Positions 7,927 to 16,248 of a stretch of 46,288 bases of DNA are shown here, one piece after another (position 1 is the first letter of the stretch; each line of letters starts with the position of its first letter). Location of the stretch: contig JAFLRO010000012.1 in assembly GCA_022511425.1 (NCBI GenBank), forward strand, positions 1-46,288, written 5' to 3'. Source of the DNA: Acetatifactor sp. (GTDB taxonomy: Bacteria > Bacillota > Clostridia > Lachnospirales > Lachnospiraceae). Under the pieces are notes generated by a model that saw only the letters and a list, made by a program, of their open reading frames with translations, searched no databases and was not told the origin of the DNA. A program made the translations under genes and the position numbers.

Positions 7927-7960
7927 TAGGTGAAAATGTCAAAAAGGGGGATATTTTATC

Positions 7961-10417
7961 ATGTTTTGTCCGAAATGCGGAAAACAGCTGCCGGATGGCA
8001 GTAATTTTTGTGATGCTTGTGGTACACGGGTTGCTGATTTTGTCTCGGAAGCAAATACAGTGCCTGCAGCCGCTGCAGCACCTGTAGAGAATGCAGCACC
8101 TGTAGAGAATGCAGCCCCTGAAGTGGCTGCAACACCTGTAGAAAATACAACACCTGTAGAGAATGCAGCCCCTGAAACAGCTGCAGCACCTGTAGAGAAT
8201 GTAGCACCCGTAGCAGCTGCAGCGCCTGTAGCAGCGGCAGTAACACCTGCAGTGAATGCAGCAGCTGGCGCAGGCCAGGCAGCTCCTGCACCCAATAAGA
8301 AAAACAATACAAAGATGGGGTTGTTTATCGGTGTTGGTGTCGCAGCGGTGGCAGTTATTGGCATACTTTTATTTGCCATAGTGAAGCTCTTTTCTTCTGT
8401 AGGAGGTGGCGACAATGCCTATGCTTACATATCGAATGGTAAGTATGAGTTGCTCAGGAATCTTAAGAAGGGCGAAAGCATTGAGTTTGCTTCCAGCAGG
8501 TCAGACGATGTTTATTACAGCATGCTGGCTTTCAGCCCTGACGGAAAATATGTGTATTACTATACCAAAATTGACAATTACAACATGACCGGTTCTCTGT
8601 GCAAGGCTGAATTTAAAAAGCTAAAAGAGAATTCCGGTAAGAACGACAAATATATTGAGGTTATCGCTACAAACGTAGAGCTTGGATTTACATTCCTTGA
8701 CGACGGCACCGTGATCTACAAAAATGGGAATGGCTCTCTGTACCACTATGACGGCAAAGAATCGAATCAGATCGCAAAATCGGTAAACAGGTATTACGCC
8801 GATGGATCCAAGTATGTGATTTACACAACAGGAAATTATTCTGATGACAATGCTATTTACGGCGTTGATCTCAAGGATGTGGACAATAAAGTAAAATTGG
8901 CATCTAATTACTACGCTCTTTATTATATTGGTGACATTGATAATATTTTCTACACCAAGGTAGATGATGATTATAATCAGGCGCTATACGTTGTGGGATT
9001 CAAGAAGGATTCTGAGAAAATCGGGGATAATGTCAATGTCTGGAGTACATCGGACGACGCTGTATATTTTTCGTCCACCAAAGGAAATTATGTCAGTCTG
9101 TACGACTATGTAGAAGATGATTACCGGGCCGCTGACGAAGGCATTACAGAGCCGAACACTGATGACTACTCCATCCCTGTTTATAATTATTCCAGGCTTG
9201 ATAGTTATAATGACCCTGCCGCTTTCAATGAATTATATGCTTCCTGTACAAAGCCTTGTACCTTTGTTGTCAACTGGTGGTCTTACAAGTCTCTTGAATG
9301 GGCATCACAAAATGTGACGGATGAAGCAATACGGGCCAGATATCAGGAATTCGTGGATAAGTATATTGGTCAGGAAGATGAAGACGGCTATTTCCTTGTG
9401 ACAGATGTTGTAAGGAACGATATTATGGCTCTTGCTCAGGCTGCCGGTGAAGGATATGACAATGAATGGCTTGAACTGTGCTTCGACAGATATGAGGCAT
9501 ACCAAAAAACTGATTGGGATGCCTATAATGCAGCATATAGTGTTTACAGTGAAGCGCGAAACCGCATTAATATGCGTGAGACGCTGATGGACAGTGAAAA
9601 CGATTATCCCTCTTCAACTTTGTATGCTTATCAGAATGGAAAGCTGACCACCATTGGCGAGGATATTTTAAACTACAGAGTCTATAACGGGGTCCTTCTG
9701 TATAATACTACGGATCTCGTCACGAAAAAGGTAAATATTGAAGACATATATAGCACCTGGGATGTAACATCACTCTTTTCCATCGATTATGACGATCAGA
9801 ACTATCTGGTCATTATCGGTGAGACAACAGCATATCAACTGTCTGCAAGCGCTGCTGATGCTTTTGGCGAAGCGAATGATGATGGGTATGCCCGTCTTTA
9901 TGCATTCAACAAATCTGTTTATATGAGTGAGGATAATGGCGCACTGTCTGTTGCGTCGGTCAAGAACGGAACTGTTGAAAATTTCACTTTCATTACAGAT
10001 GATGCGGAGATTCTGCATGTTGGCGACTCTGTCCTGTACTATGCAAGCAACACTTATACAGCCAGCGGTGAAATGTATGGTGATGTGTATTCCTACAGCA
10101 AGGACAAAAGCGAGCGTCTGGCTCAGGATGTTATGCTCGACTGGCTCTGTCTTTACGAAGATGACGTGATCCTTGCGGCTACAGGATATAGAAGCAACCG
10201 TGGTTATGAGATAACAATGATTGACGCAAAAGGAGATTCAACTTATATTGCAGATAATATCACCATGTTTATCAGGGTGGATAAATCTACGATTCTCTAC
10301 ATTTCTGACGGTGATTTGTACTATTACACCAAAAAGGAGAAATCCATGATAGAAGAGGATGTGGATTATGTCTGGAGTATGAACCAGATGCAGGAAACTT
10401 GGCTGGGTTATTATTAA
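7961..10417 (+). CDS. Zinc-ribbon, single-pass membrane protein with large beta-propeller-like outer domain
   Basis: This 818-residue protein has four parts. Residues 1-28 are a zinc ribbon with two CxxC knuckles (FCPKCGKQ and FCDACGTR). Residues about 38-108 are a low-complexity Ala/Pro/Val/Glu/Asn linker made of imperfect APVENA-type repeats. One membrane helix follows at about 120-145 (GLFIGVGVAAVAVIGILLF). The remaining ~670 residues are rich in Tyr, Asp and Ser, with blade-like repeats (DGKYVYYY, DGTVIYKNGN, NGKLTTIGED) as in WD40/TolB-like propellers. By topology the ribbon is cytoplasmic and the propeller outside. Clostridia carry many zinc-ribbon membrane proteins of unknown role; no function can be assigned. 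It has its own strong promoter and appears monocistronic. Confidence 0.75.
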   Translation: MFCPKCGKQLPDGSNFCDACGTRVADFVSEANTVPAAAAAPVENAAPVENAAPEVAATPVENTTPVENAAPETAAAPVENVAPVAAAAPVAAAVTPAVNAAAGAGQAAPAPNKKNNTKMGLFIGVGVAAVAVIGILLFAIVKLFSSVGGGDNAYAYISNGKYELLRNLKKGESIEFASSRSDDVYYSMLAFSPDGKYVYYYTKIDNYNMTGSLCKAEFKKLKENSGKNDKYIEVIATNVELGFTFLDDGTVIYKNGNGSLYHYDGKESNQIAKSVNRYYADGSKYVIYTTGNYSDDNAIYGVDLKDVDNKVKLASNYYALYYIGDIDNIFYTKVDDDYNQALYVVGFKKDSEKIGDNVNVWSTSDDAVYFSSTKGNYVSLYDYVEDDYRAADEGITEPNTDDYSIPVYNYSRLDSYNDPAAFNELYASCTKPCTFVVNWWSYKSLEWASQNVTDEAIRARYQEFVDKYIGQEDEDGYFLVTDVVRNDIMALAQAAGEGYDNEWLELCFDRYEAYQKTDWDAYNAAYSVYSEARNRINMRETLMDSENDYPSSTLYAYQNGKLTTIGEDILNYRVYNGVLLYNTTDLVTKKVNIEDIYSTWDVTSLFSIDYDDQNYLVIIGETTAYQLSASAADAFGEANDDGYARLYAFNKSVYMSEDNGALSVASVKNGTVENFTFITDDAEILHVGDSVLYYASNTYTASGEMYGDVYSYSKDKSERLAQDVMLDWLCLYEDDVILAATGYRSNRGYEITMIDAKGDSTYIADNITMFIRVDKSTILYISDGDLYYYTKKEKSMIEEDVDYVWSMNQMQETWLGYY
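8078..8248 (+). repeat. Imperfect tandem repeats coding the Ala/Pro/Val/Glu/Asn linker
   Basis: Units related to GCACCTGTAGAGAATGCA (APVENA) recur, interrupted by variants coding APEVAATPVENTT and APETAAAPVENVAP. All changes keep the frame. Such arrays vary in copy number by replication slippage, which would alter linker length between zinc ribbon and membrane helix. Confidence 0.75.
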
Positions 10418-10435
10418 GCCTTGACTAGAGCTGTT

Positions 10436-10464
10436 TTGACTGTAATGTAATTGATACAGATATT
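10436..10464 (+). promoter_or_regulatory. Candidate promoter in the gap before the NYN gene
   Basis: TTGACT (10436-10441), 17-nt spacer, GATATT (10459-10464). It would drive the short decayed frames at 10492-10720 and probably the NYN/rarA unit. Confidence 0.45.
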
Positions 10465-10491
10465 TTTATTACAAAGGACGGGGAAAACACA

Positions 10492-10720
10492 ATGAATATT
10501 TTAAAAAGAGTGGTTACCGCACTGTTTTGATATTTATTGTGATTACCCTGTCCTTGCTGATTAATAATAGTATTGAACTATCTAAGGCGGTGGATATATC
10601 TCTTCGTGATACAGATGGTGCGTTCTTCCGATTCCCACGATGAAATATATAGTTTGGCTGTTTGAACAGGAAAAAGGTACAGATAATATAGTGAAGGCAA
10701 GTATATTGCTTATTAGCTAA
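10492..10720 (+). pseudogene. Possible frameshifted remnant of a small membrane protein gene
   Basis: An ATG at 10492 with a GGA-type ribosome binding site opens a frame (MNILKR) that stops after 12 codons. Another frame then reads a hydrophobic stretch, GYRTVLIFIVITLSLLINNS, followed by a charged segment, up to a stop near 10641. A third frame starting with ATG at 10640 continues for 26 codons (MKYIVWLFEQEKGTDNIVKA) to 10720. Joined, these would give a membrane-anchored peptide of about 75 residues with two frameshifts. It could equally be chance coding in a 319-bp gap; codon periodicity cannot be judged over so short a span. Confidence 0.3.
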
Positions 10721-10736
10721 GAACAGGAGTTCCATC

Positions 10737-11681
10737 ATGGAAGAAAATAATAAGATAATACCTATCGAGAGAATGCAGTTTGCGGTTCTTATCGACGCGG
10801 ACAACATCAGTTCAAAATATGCCGCTACCATCTTTGAGGAGTTGGATAAGTATGGTCTGTGCTCCTACCGCCGGATTTATGGTAACTGGTCCAAGGGAAA
10901 CGGATGGAATGAGGGTGTTTTGTTAGAGCATTCCATCATGCCAGTTCAGCAGTTTTCCTATACCACCGGCAAAAATTCAACAGATATGACCATGGTCATT
11001 GACGCCATGGATATCCTCTATAAGAATAAAGTCCAGGGCTTCTGTCTGGTCACCAGCGACAGCGACTTCACCCGTCTGGCCATGCGTCTCAGGGAGGAGA
11101 ACATGTTCGTGTTGGGCATGGGAGAATCCAAGACACCTCTGGCTCTGACACGTGCCTGTAACCGATTTATCCACCTGAACCTGGTGGCGGAGCAGAATAA
11201 GGCCATGGGCGAGAACAATGTTTTGGAATCGGAGGAAAACGTGACCCCCATCTCGGAAGTGCGTGCCGCTGTCCTTGCCCTGATCAACGAAAACGACGGA
11301 AAACAAGTGGATTTGTCTCTGATTGGCAACCGTTTAAATGACAAGTTTTCCGACTTCGATGTACGAAATTACGGCTACACTAAACTGAGCACACTCATCG
11401 ATCAGGAATTGTCCGACGTGAGTATCAGAAAGAGCAGCAATCAGTATTATGTGGAGATACGTTCCACTTTGACCAAGGAGGAGCTGGAGCGGGAAATCTG
11501 CGAAATGATTAGAAAGAATGGCGGTATGGTGGACAATCTTTCCATTCTGAACGACGAATTGCACAAGAAGTACAAGCAGCTGGATTTCAGACAGTTTGGA
11601 TATAGCAGGATCTCCAGCTTCCTGCGTAGCTTAAAGTCTGTGAACATTCATGAGAACCGGGTTTCGTTAAAGGATAACTGA
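10737..11681 (+). CDS. NYN-domain (PIN-like) putative ribonuclease with two OST-HTH/LOTUS domains
   Basis: Residues about 14-150 are a LabA/DUF88-type NYN domain of the PIN-like fold. The acidic metal-site residues lie in AVLIDADNIS, GKNSTDMTMVIDAMD and LVTSDSDFTRLA. Two OST-HTH (LOTUS) domains follow, about 165-235 and 240-310, each ending in a similar FDVRNYGYTKLSTL / LDFRQFGYSRISSFL motif. LOTUS domains bind RNA, including structured RNA, and NYN domains cut RNA, so the protein is probably an RNA-targeted endonuclease; its target is unknown. The start follows AGGAG. The stop is 2 nt before the rarA start, so translation may be coupled, an interesting pairing with replication repair. Confidence 0.87.
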   Translation: MEENNKIIPIERMQFAVLIDADNISSKYAATIFEELDKYGLCSYRRIYGNWSKGNGWNEGVLLEHSIMPVQQFSYTTGKNSTDMTMVIDAMDILYKNKVQGFCLVTSDSDFTRLAMRLREENMFVLGMGESKTPLALTRACNRFIHLNLVAEQNKAMGENNVLESEENVTPISEVRAAVLALINENDGKQVDLSLIGNRLNDKFSDFDVRNYGYTKLSTLIDQELSDVSIRKSSNQYYVEIRSTLTKEELEREICEMIRKNGGMVDNLSILNDELHKKYKQLDFRQFGYSRISSFLRSLKSVNIHENRVSLKDN

Positions 11682-11683
11682 TT

Positions 11684-13012
11684 ATGGATTTGTTTGAATA
11701 TATGCGCTCTGTCAATGTGGAGAAGGAGTCTCCCCTGGCAGCCAGAATGCGTCCCAGGACATTGGACGAGGTGGTGGGGCAGGAGCACATCATCGGAAAG
11801 GATAAATTGTTGTACCGGGCCATTAAAGCGGACAAGTTAAGTTCTGTTATCTTTTATGGGCCGCCGGGCACGGGAAAGACAACCCTGGCCCGTGTTATAG
11901 CAAACACTACCAGCGCTGAATTTACCCAGATCAATGCCACTGTGGCCGGAAAGAAGGACATGGAGGAGGTGGTGAAGAAAGCCAAGGAGCTTCAAGGGAT
12001 GTACGGCAGGAGAACTATCCTCTTTATAGACGAGATTCACCGGTTCAACAAAGGGCAGCAGGATTACCTTCTCCCTTTTGTCGAGGACGGAACCCTGATC
12101 CTTATCGGTGCAACCACTGAGAACCCGTACTTTGAAGTAAACAGCGCGCTGATTTCCCGCTCCGTTATTTTTGAATTGAAGCCCATTCCTGCGGAGGCTG
12201 TGAAGGAGCTGATCAAAAGGTCAGTCTGTGATACAGACAGAGGCATGGGCGCTTATCATGCGGAGATTGACGAGGATGCTTTGGACTTTCTGGCAGATAT
12301 CTCCGGAGGAGATGCCAGACATGCTTTAAATGCCGTGGAACTGGGCATTATGACCACGGACCGCAGCCAGGACGGAAAGATACATATTACGCTTGAGGTG
12401 GCTCAGGAGTGTATTCAGAAGCGGGCAGTGCGGTATGACAAATCAGGGGATAATCACTACGACACCATCTCTGCCTTCATCAAGAGTATGCGGGGGTCGG
12501 ATCCGGATGCGGCAGTGTATTATCTGGCGCGGATGCTGTACGCGGGGGAGGAAGTGGCCTTTATCGCCAGGCGGATTATGATCTGCGCCGCAGAGGACGT
12601 AGGTAATGCAGATCCGAACGCGCTGGTGGTGGCAACCAATGCATCCCTTGCGGTGGAGCGTATCGGGATGCCGGAGGCTCAGATCGTTCTGGCCCAGGCA
12701 GCAGCCTATGTGGCATGTGCTCCAAAGAGCAACGCCTCCTGCAATGCCATCTTTGATGCTATGTCCGCCGTGGAGGAGACGGGCAGTCTGCCCATTCCCG
12801 CCCATCTTCAAGATGCTCATTACAAGGGCGCGGCAAAATTAGGTCACGGCATCGGTTACAAGTATGCCCACGATTACCCTAATCATTATGTAAAGCAGCA
12901 ATATCTGCCCTATGAACTGAACGGAAAAGAGTTTTATAAGCCAACAGGAAACGGATATGAAGTGAAGATTCGGGAGCATATGAAAAGGCTTCGGGAAGAA
13001 GCAGAAGATTAA
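11684..13012 (+). CDS. rarA: Replication-associated recombination protein A (AAA+ ATPase)
   Basis: The 442-residue protein matches RarA/MgsA/Mgs1 over its full length. It has Walker A (FYGPPGTGKTT), Walker B (ILFIDEIHRFNKGQQD), sensor 1 (LIGATTENPYFEVNSA) and the family's C-terminal tetramerisation region (PKSNASCNAIFDAM; KLGHGIGYKYAHDYPNHY). RarA acts at stalled replication forks, interacting with single-strand binding protein and the polymerase clamp loader pathway. It lies 2 nt behind the NYN/OST-HTH gene and so is probably co-transcribed. No terminator is evident after it; the DUF4364 gene converges from the other strand. Confidence 0.95.
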   Translation: MDLFEYMRSVNVEKESPLAARMRPRTLDEVVGQEHIIGKDKLLYRAIKADKLSSVIFYGPPGTGKTTLARVIANTTSAEFTQINATVAGKKDMEEVVKKAKELQGMYGRRTILFIDEIHRFNKGQQDYLLPFVEDGTLILIGATTENPYFEVNSALISRSVIFELKPIPAEAVKELIKRSVCDTDRGMGAYHAEIDEDALDFLADISGGDARHALNAVELGIMTTDRSQDGKIHITLEVAQECIQKRAVRYDKSGDNHYDTISAFIKSMRGSDPDAAVYYLARMLYAGEEVAFIARRIMICAAEDVGNADPNALVVATNASLAVERIGMPEAQIVLAQAAAYVACAPKSNASCNAIFDAMSAVEETGSLPIPAHLQDAHYKGAAKLGHGIGYKYAHDYPNHYVKQQYLPYELNGKEFYKPTGNGYEVKIREHMKRLREEAED

Positions 13013-13041
13013 AGAAACAGAAGATTAATATAGTAACCGGG

Positions 13042-13076
13042 GGATAAAACGGAACAGCCCTTAAAAGAGCTGTTCC
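13042..13076 (-). terminator. Terminator overlapping the end of the DUF4364 gene
   Basis: GGAACAGC (13051-13058) pairs with GCTGTTCC (13069-13076). Read on the minus strand the hairpin is followed by GTTTTAT. The stop codon of the minus-strand gene lies in the loop. The plus strand has no T tract, so it serves the minus-strand gene. Confidence 0.45.
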
Positions 13077-13576
13077 ACCAGATATTGGTAAATCTCCTGG
13101 TTTTTCTTTTGCCAGTTATCGCAGATAACTGCAGCCAGTTCCGCCGTGGGCACTGACAGTGTGATATCCACCAGGGCGATGCCATTGTCCCTTGCTACCA
13201 GGTGTGCCTCATATTCACCGGATACGGACTTGTAGTAATCTCCCAGAACCGACACTTCATCGCGCAGAGAAAACTCATTTTCCCGTAAGTAAGCATTGAT
13301 TTCATCCTTAATGGCATCACCGATGCGGTCCTGGAAAAATTTAAGCGTCTCCTGCCCCTCATTGGTGATGGAAAGATGGGTGCGGTTGCGTATGGTCTCA
13401 GAGGAGATCATACCGGCATCGGACAGCTCGTTTATTACCTGCTGAAGGGTCAGGAAATTGGTGTACTCCTTCTCCAGCACGAAGTCGCTGATCTGTGCAG
13501 CAGTCAGCGGGAAACTCACCCGGTTCAACATATAAAGTACGATAAGTCTATATAAAGTCAGCGGATCCTGTAACAT
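13061..13576 (-). CDS. DUF4364 family winged-helix protein
   Basis: The 171-residue protein matches the DUF4364 family of clostridia. The N-terminal half looks like a winged helix (LTAAQISDFVLEKEYTNFLTLQQVINELSDAGMI, in parts), with a basic wing RNRTHLSIT. The C-terminal half is an alpha/beta domain of unknown function. It is likely a DNA-binding regulator, but no target is known. The ATG lies about 85 nt from the end of the neighbouring radical SAM gene, which is read in the same direction, so the two may be transcribed together. Confidence 0.8.
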   Translation of the reverse strand: MLQDPLTLYRLIVLYMLNRVSFPLTAAQISDFVLEKEYTNFLTLQQVINELSDAGMISSETIRNRTHLSITNEGQETLKFFQDRIGDAIKDEINAYLRENEFSLRDEVSVLGDYYKSVSGEYEAHLVARDNGIALVDITLSVPTAELAAVICDNWQKKNQEIYQYLVEQLF

Positions 13577-13660
13577 ATTTCCTCACATCCTGCCGTTGCT
13601 GCGGCATATTTTAGTCGGTTGTCATTGGACTTGCTTTTTCTCCAATGTTTTGTCCCTATC

Positions 13661-14737
13661 CTATTGTGGATAGAGCCTTCCCTGCCGGGTATTTCGCTTA
13701 TACATCAGTTGATGGAGAGAATTCAGCACATCTCTCTTATTACCGCTCCACCGGGGAGCAATCAAAATTCGTTTTGGACCGTCGCCGGTGACCCGGTGTA
13801 CCACAATCTCCGGTGACAGGTGTTCCAGGCAGTCAATCAGGGTATCCATATAAGCTTCCTTAGTCAGTACGGCAACAGTGCCTTCACGGTAAGACACTGC
13901 TAAGTCCGTACCTTCCAGCACATGGAGCAGCTGTAGCTTAACACCGAAAACTTCGATTTTATTCAAATACTCCACTGTCTCAACCATCTGCAGCTGAGTT
14001 TCGCCCGGCAGTCCAAGGATTATGTGGACAATCACCGGCAAATCCAATCGTTTTAATTCCCCAACTGCCTTTTCAAAACAGCTCAGTTCATAGCCGCGGC
14101 GTATAAATCGGGCAGTATCTTCGTGAATGGTCTGCAGTCCCAGTTCTACCCAGAGGAACTTGCTCGGAAAAGCTGTTCTCAGTTCATCCAGCAGTGCAAG
14201 AACCTCAGAGGGCAGGCAATCCGGTCTGGTGGCGATGGAAATACCGCAGACCAGAGGATGGGAGAGCGCCAGGGAAAAGATCTGTCTCAGATAGGAAACA
14301 GGGGCATAAGTATTGGTATAAGCTTGAAAGTAGGCGATAATGCAGGGAGCAGCAAAGGGCTTGGACTGTACAGAAATATCATGAACATTATTTGGGAAAA
14401 CATCATTTGCAATCGCGCCAAGCTTTCTGCGAATCAGGCTGATTCCCTCCTGCAGCTGGACTTCCAAACTTGCTAATGCAGTCCTGCCCGTGAACGATTC
14501 AGTATGGCATCCGGTTCCGGTATTGCATTTTACATCGTTGTTGTCAATATCTACCGCAAACTCCCCGCTCCCGCCTTGGCTACAGAAAACGCAACCCCGA
14601 GTGTCCAGGGTGCCGTCCCTGTTGGGACAGGTCAGGTGGGCATTCAGGGCCACCTTGTAGCATTTGTGTCCGTATCGGTTTTTCAGGTAGGCATCCAGGG
14701 AATAATAGGGCTTGCCATGCCAGTTTACCTCAGACAT
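13661..14737 (-). CDS. TIGR01212 (YhcC-type) radical SAM protein
   Basis: The 358-residue protein carries the radical SAM cluster motif in the form CPNRDGTLDTRGCVFC, the long Cys-spacing variant shared by TIGR01212 and Elp3-like proteins. It is followed by SAM-fold strands (CGISIATRPDC, LWVELGLQT, VIVHIILGLPGET). YhcC proteins are widespread and uncharacterised; roles in tRNA or metabolite modification have been suggested for relatives. A TTG at 14749 is in frame, but the ribosome binding site GGAGG (14743-14747) overlaps it, so ATG 14737 is the real start. It sits 20 nt downstream of the malic enzyme gene in the same direction, probably as an operon. Confidence 0.88.
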   Translation of the reverse strand: MSEVNWHGKPYYSLDAYLKNRYGHKCYKVALNAHLTCPNRDGTLDTRGCVFCSQGGSGEFAVDIDNNDVKCNTGTGCHTESFTGRTALASLEVQLQEGISLIRRKLGAIANDVFPNNVHDISVQSKPFAAPCIIAYFQAYTNTYAPVSYLRQIFSLALSHPLVCGISIATRPDCLPSEVLALLDELRTAFPSKFLWVELGLQTIHEDTARFIRRGYELSCFEKAVGELKRLDLPVIVHIILGLPGETQLQMVETVEYLNKIEVFGVKLQLLHVLEGTDLAVSYREGTVAVLTKEAYMDTLIDCLEHLSPEIVVHRVTGDGPKRILIAPRWSGNKRDVLNSLHQLMYKRNTRQGRLYPQ

Positions 14738-14757
14738 AAGTTCCTCCAAAGCGCGTG

Positions 14758-15909
14758 TCAGCGGATGTGGGATTTTACTGCCTCCGCCACCAACTCTGCA
14801 ACCTTGGGATTGAATGCCTCGGGCATGATATTGTCCTCGTTCAGCTCATCCTCGGGAACAAGGCTGGCGATCGCCTCTGCAGCAGCCAGCTTCATCTCCT
14901 CCGTAATCTGGGGAGCCCGTCCCTCCAGAGCACCCTTGAAAATGCCGGGGAAAGCCACCACATTGTTGACCTGATTGGGAAAGTCACTGCGCCCCGTGCC
15001 CACAATTCTTGCACCGGCGGCCTTTGCATCGTCAGGCATAATCTCCGGAATAGGATTTGACATAGCCAGGATGACAGCGTCCTTATTCATGGAGGCAACC
15101 ATCTCCTTGGTCACAGTGTTAGGAGCGGAGACGCCCACAAAGATATCCGCGCCCTTCATGGCATCAGCCAGTGTCCCGGTCAGGTTGTCCAAATTGGTGA
15201 TTTCCGTCATTTTCTGCTGCATCCAGTTCAGACCCTGGGTGGATTTGGACAGGATTCCTCTGCTGGCACACATAATAATATTGGGGAAACCGTAGGTCAA
15301 AAGCAGCTTGGCAATGGCCACACCGGCGCTGCCCGCACCGTTTATCACTACCTTACAGTCTTCCTTCTTTTTACCGATTACCTTCAGGCTATTGATGATG
15401 GCTGCCAGCACCACAATGGCAGTACCGTGCTGATCGTCATGAAAGACGGGAATATCCAGAGTAGCTTTCAGTCTTTCTTCTATTTCAAAGCAGCGAGGTG
15501 CGCTGATATCCTCCAGATTAATGCCGCCGAAGCCGGGTGCCAGCCAGGTCACAGCCTTGATGATCTCCTCCGTGTCCTGAGTATCCAGACAGATGGGCAC
15601 AGCATTGACCCCGCCAAACTCCTTGAACAACACAGCCTTTCCCTCCATAACAGGCATGGCTGCATGCGGTCCGATATTGCCCAGTCCCAGCACAGCGCTT
15701 CCGTCCGACACAACCGCAATCGTGTTTGCCTTCATGGTATATTTATAAGCGGCCTCCTTGTCCTTTGCAATCACATTGCAAGGCTCCGCCACCCCGGGAG
15801 TATAAGCAATAGCCAAATCCTCCCTGGACTTAACGGGACTCTTAGACACCGTCTCCAGTTTTCCGTTCCATTTTTCATGCATCTCAAGGGCTTTCTCATT
15901 GTTAGACAT
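14758..15909 (-). CDS. Malic enzyme (oxaloacetate-decarboxylating malate dehydrogenase)
   Basis: The 383-residue protein is a short bacterial malic enzyme. It has the malate/metal region (AIAYTPGVAEPC, VVSDGSAVLGLGNIGP, FHDDQHGTAIV) and a Rossmann nucleotide site (VINGAGSAGVAIAKLL). It converts malate to pyruvate and CO2 with NAD(P)+. There is no fused phosphotransacetylase domain, which separates it from the long MaeB type. Cofactor preference cannot be decided by eye. Longer in-frame starts (for example TTG at 15951) are rejected because AGGAGAGG lies properly placed for ATG 15909. The gene diverges from rho and shares a transcript with the radical SAM gene. Confidence 0.93.
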   Translation of the reverse strand: MSNNEKALEMHEKWNGKLETVSKSPVKSREDLAIAYTPGVAEPCNVIAKDKEAAYKYTMKANTIAVVSDGSAVLGLGNIGPHAAMPVMEGKAVLFKEFGGVNAVPICLDTQDTEEIIKAVTWLAPGFGGINLEDISAPRCFEIEERLKATLDIPVFHDDQHGTAIVVLAAIINSLKVIGKKKEDCKVVINGAGSAGVAIAKLLLTYGFPNIIMCASRGILSKSTQGLNWMQQKMTEITNLDNLTGTLADAMKGADIFVGVSAPNTVTKEMVASMNKDAVILAMSNPIPEIMPDDAKAAGARIVGTGRSDFPNQVNNVVAFPGIFKGALEGRAPQITEEMKLAAAEAIASLVPEDELNEDNIMPEAFNPKVAELVAEAVKSHIR

Positions 15910-15975
15910 GACAGTACCTCTCCTAGTATTATTTTTGTTGACACGCATCAAGCAGCGCTAGTTATTTTCCATATT

Positions 15976-16004
15976 ACTATATAATAGTTTTCCACCCGCC
16001 GCAA
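15976..16004 (-). promoter_or_regulatory. Promoter of the malic enzyme gene
   Basis: On the minus strand: TTGCGG (16004-15999), 17-nt spacer, TATAGT (15981-15976). It is about 65 nt from the start codon. Confidence 0.5.
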
Positions 16005-16121
16005 GTGTTTTATTAATTCGATTCAGGCAAATACTCATGGTTTATTCATCTGCAAGATTCAGGCACCGCTGCCCCACAACAATTCTGCAATTTAATACTT
16101 CCTATTTTCCAAAACTTGTAT

Positions 16122-16127
16122 TATAAT
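16122..16127 (+). promoter_or_regulatory. Probable -10 element for rho
   Basis: A perfect TATAAT at 16122-16127 stands 122 nt before the rho start codon; the -35 region is poor. A short hairpin, GGAGAT/ATCTCC (16136-16149), lies just inside the predicted transcript. Confidence 0.4.
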
Positions 16128-16248
16128 ACCAATCAGGAGATAAATCTCCCAATCAGTGAGTCAAGAAAGCAAATCAAAGACAAGTCTTGCTGTAATTCCC
16201 GTTTCAGTTTTAAGAATGACTAAGCTGCTTTCAAATCAGGAGGAATGT

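Noticed and set aside
8078..8248. CRISPR-like repetition
   Set aside because: The repeats are contiguous, in frame and code for a protein linker; there are no spacers and no cas genes.
16156..16248. Extended N-terminus of Rho from GTG 16156
   Set aside because: A proper AGGAGG site and the normal Rho start lie at 16249; the upstream codons look like untranslated leader.
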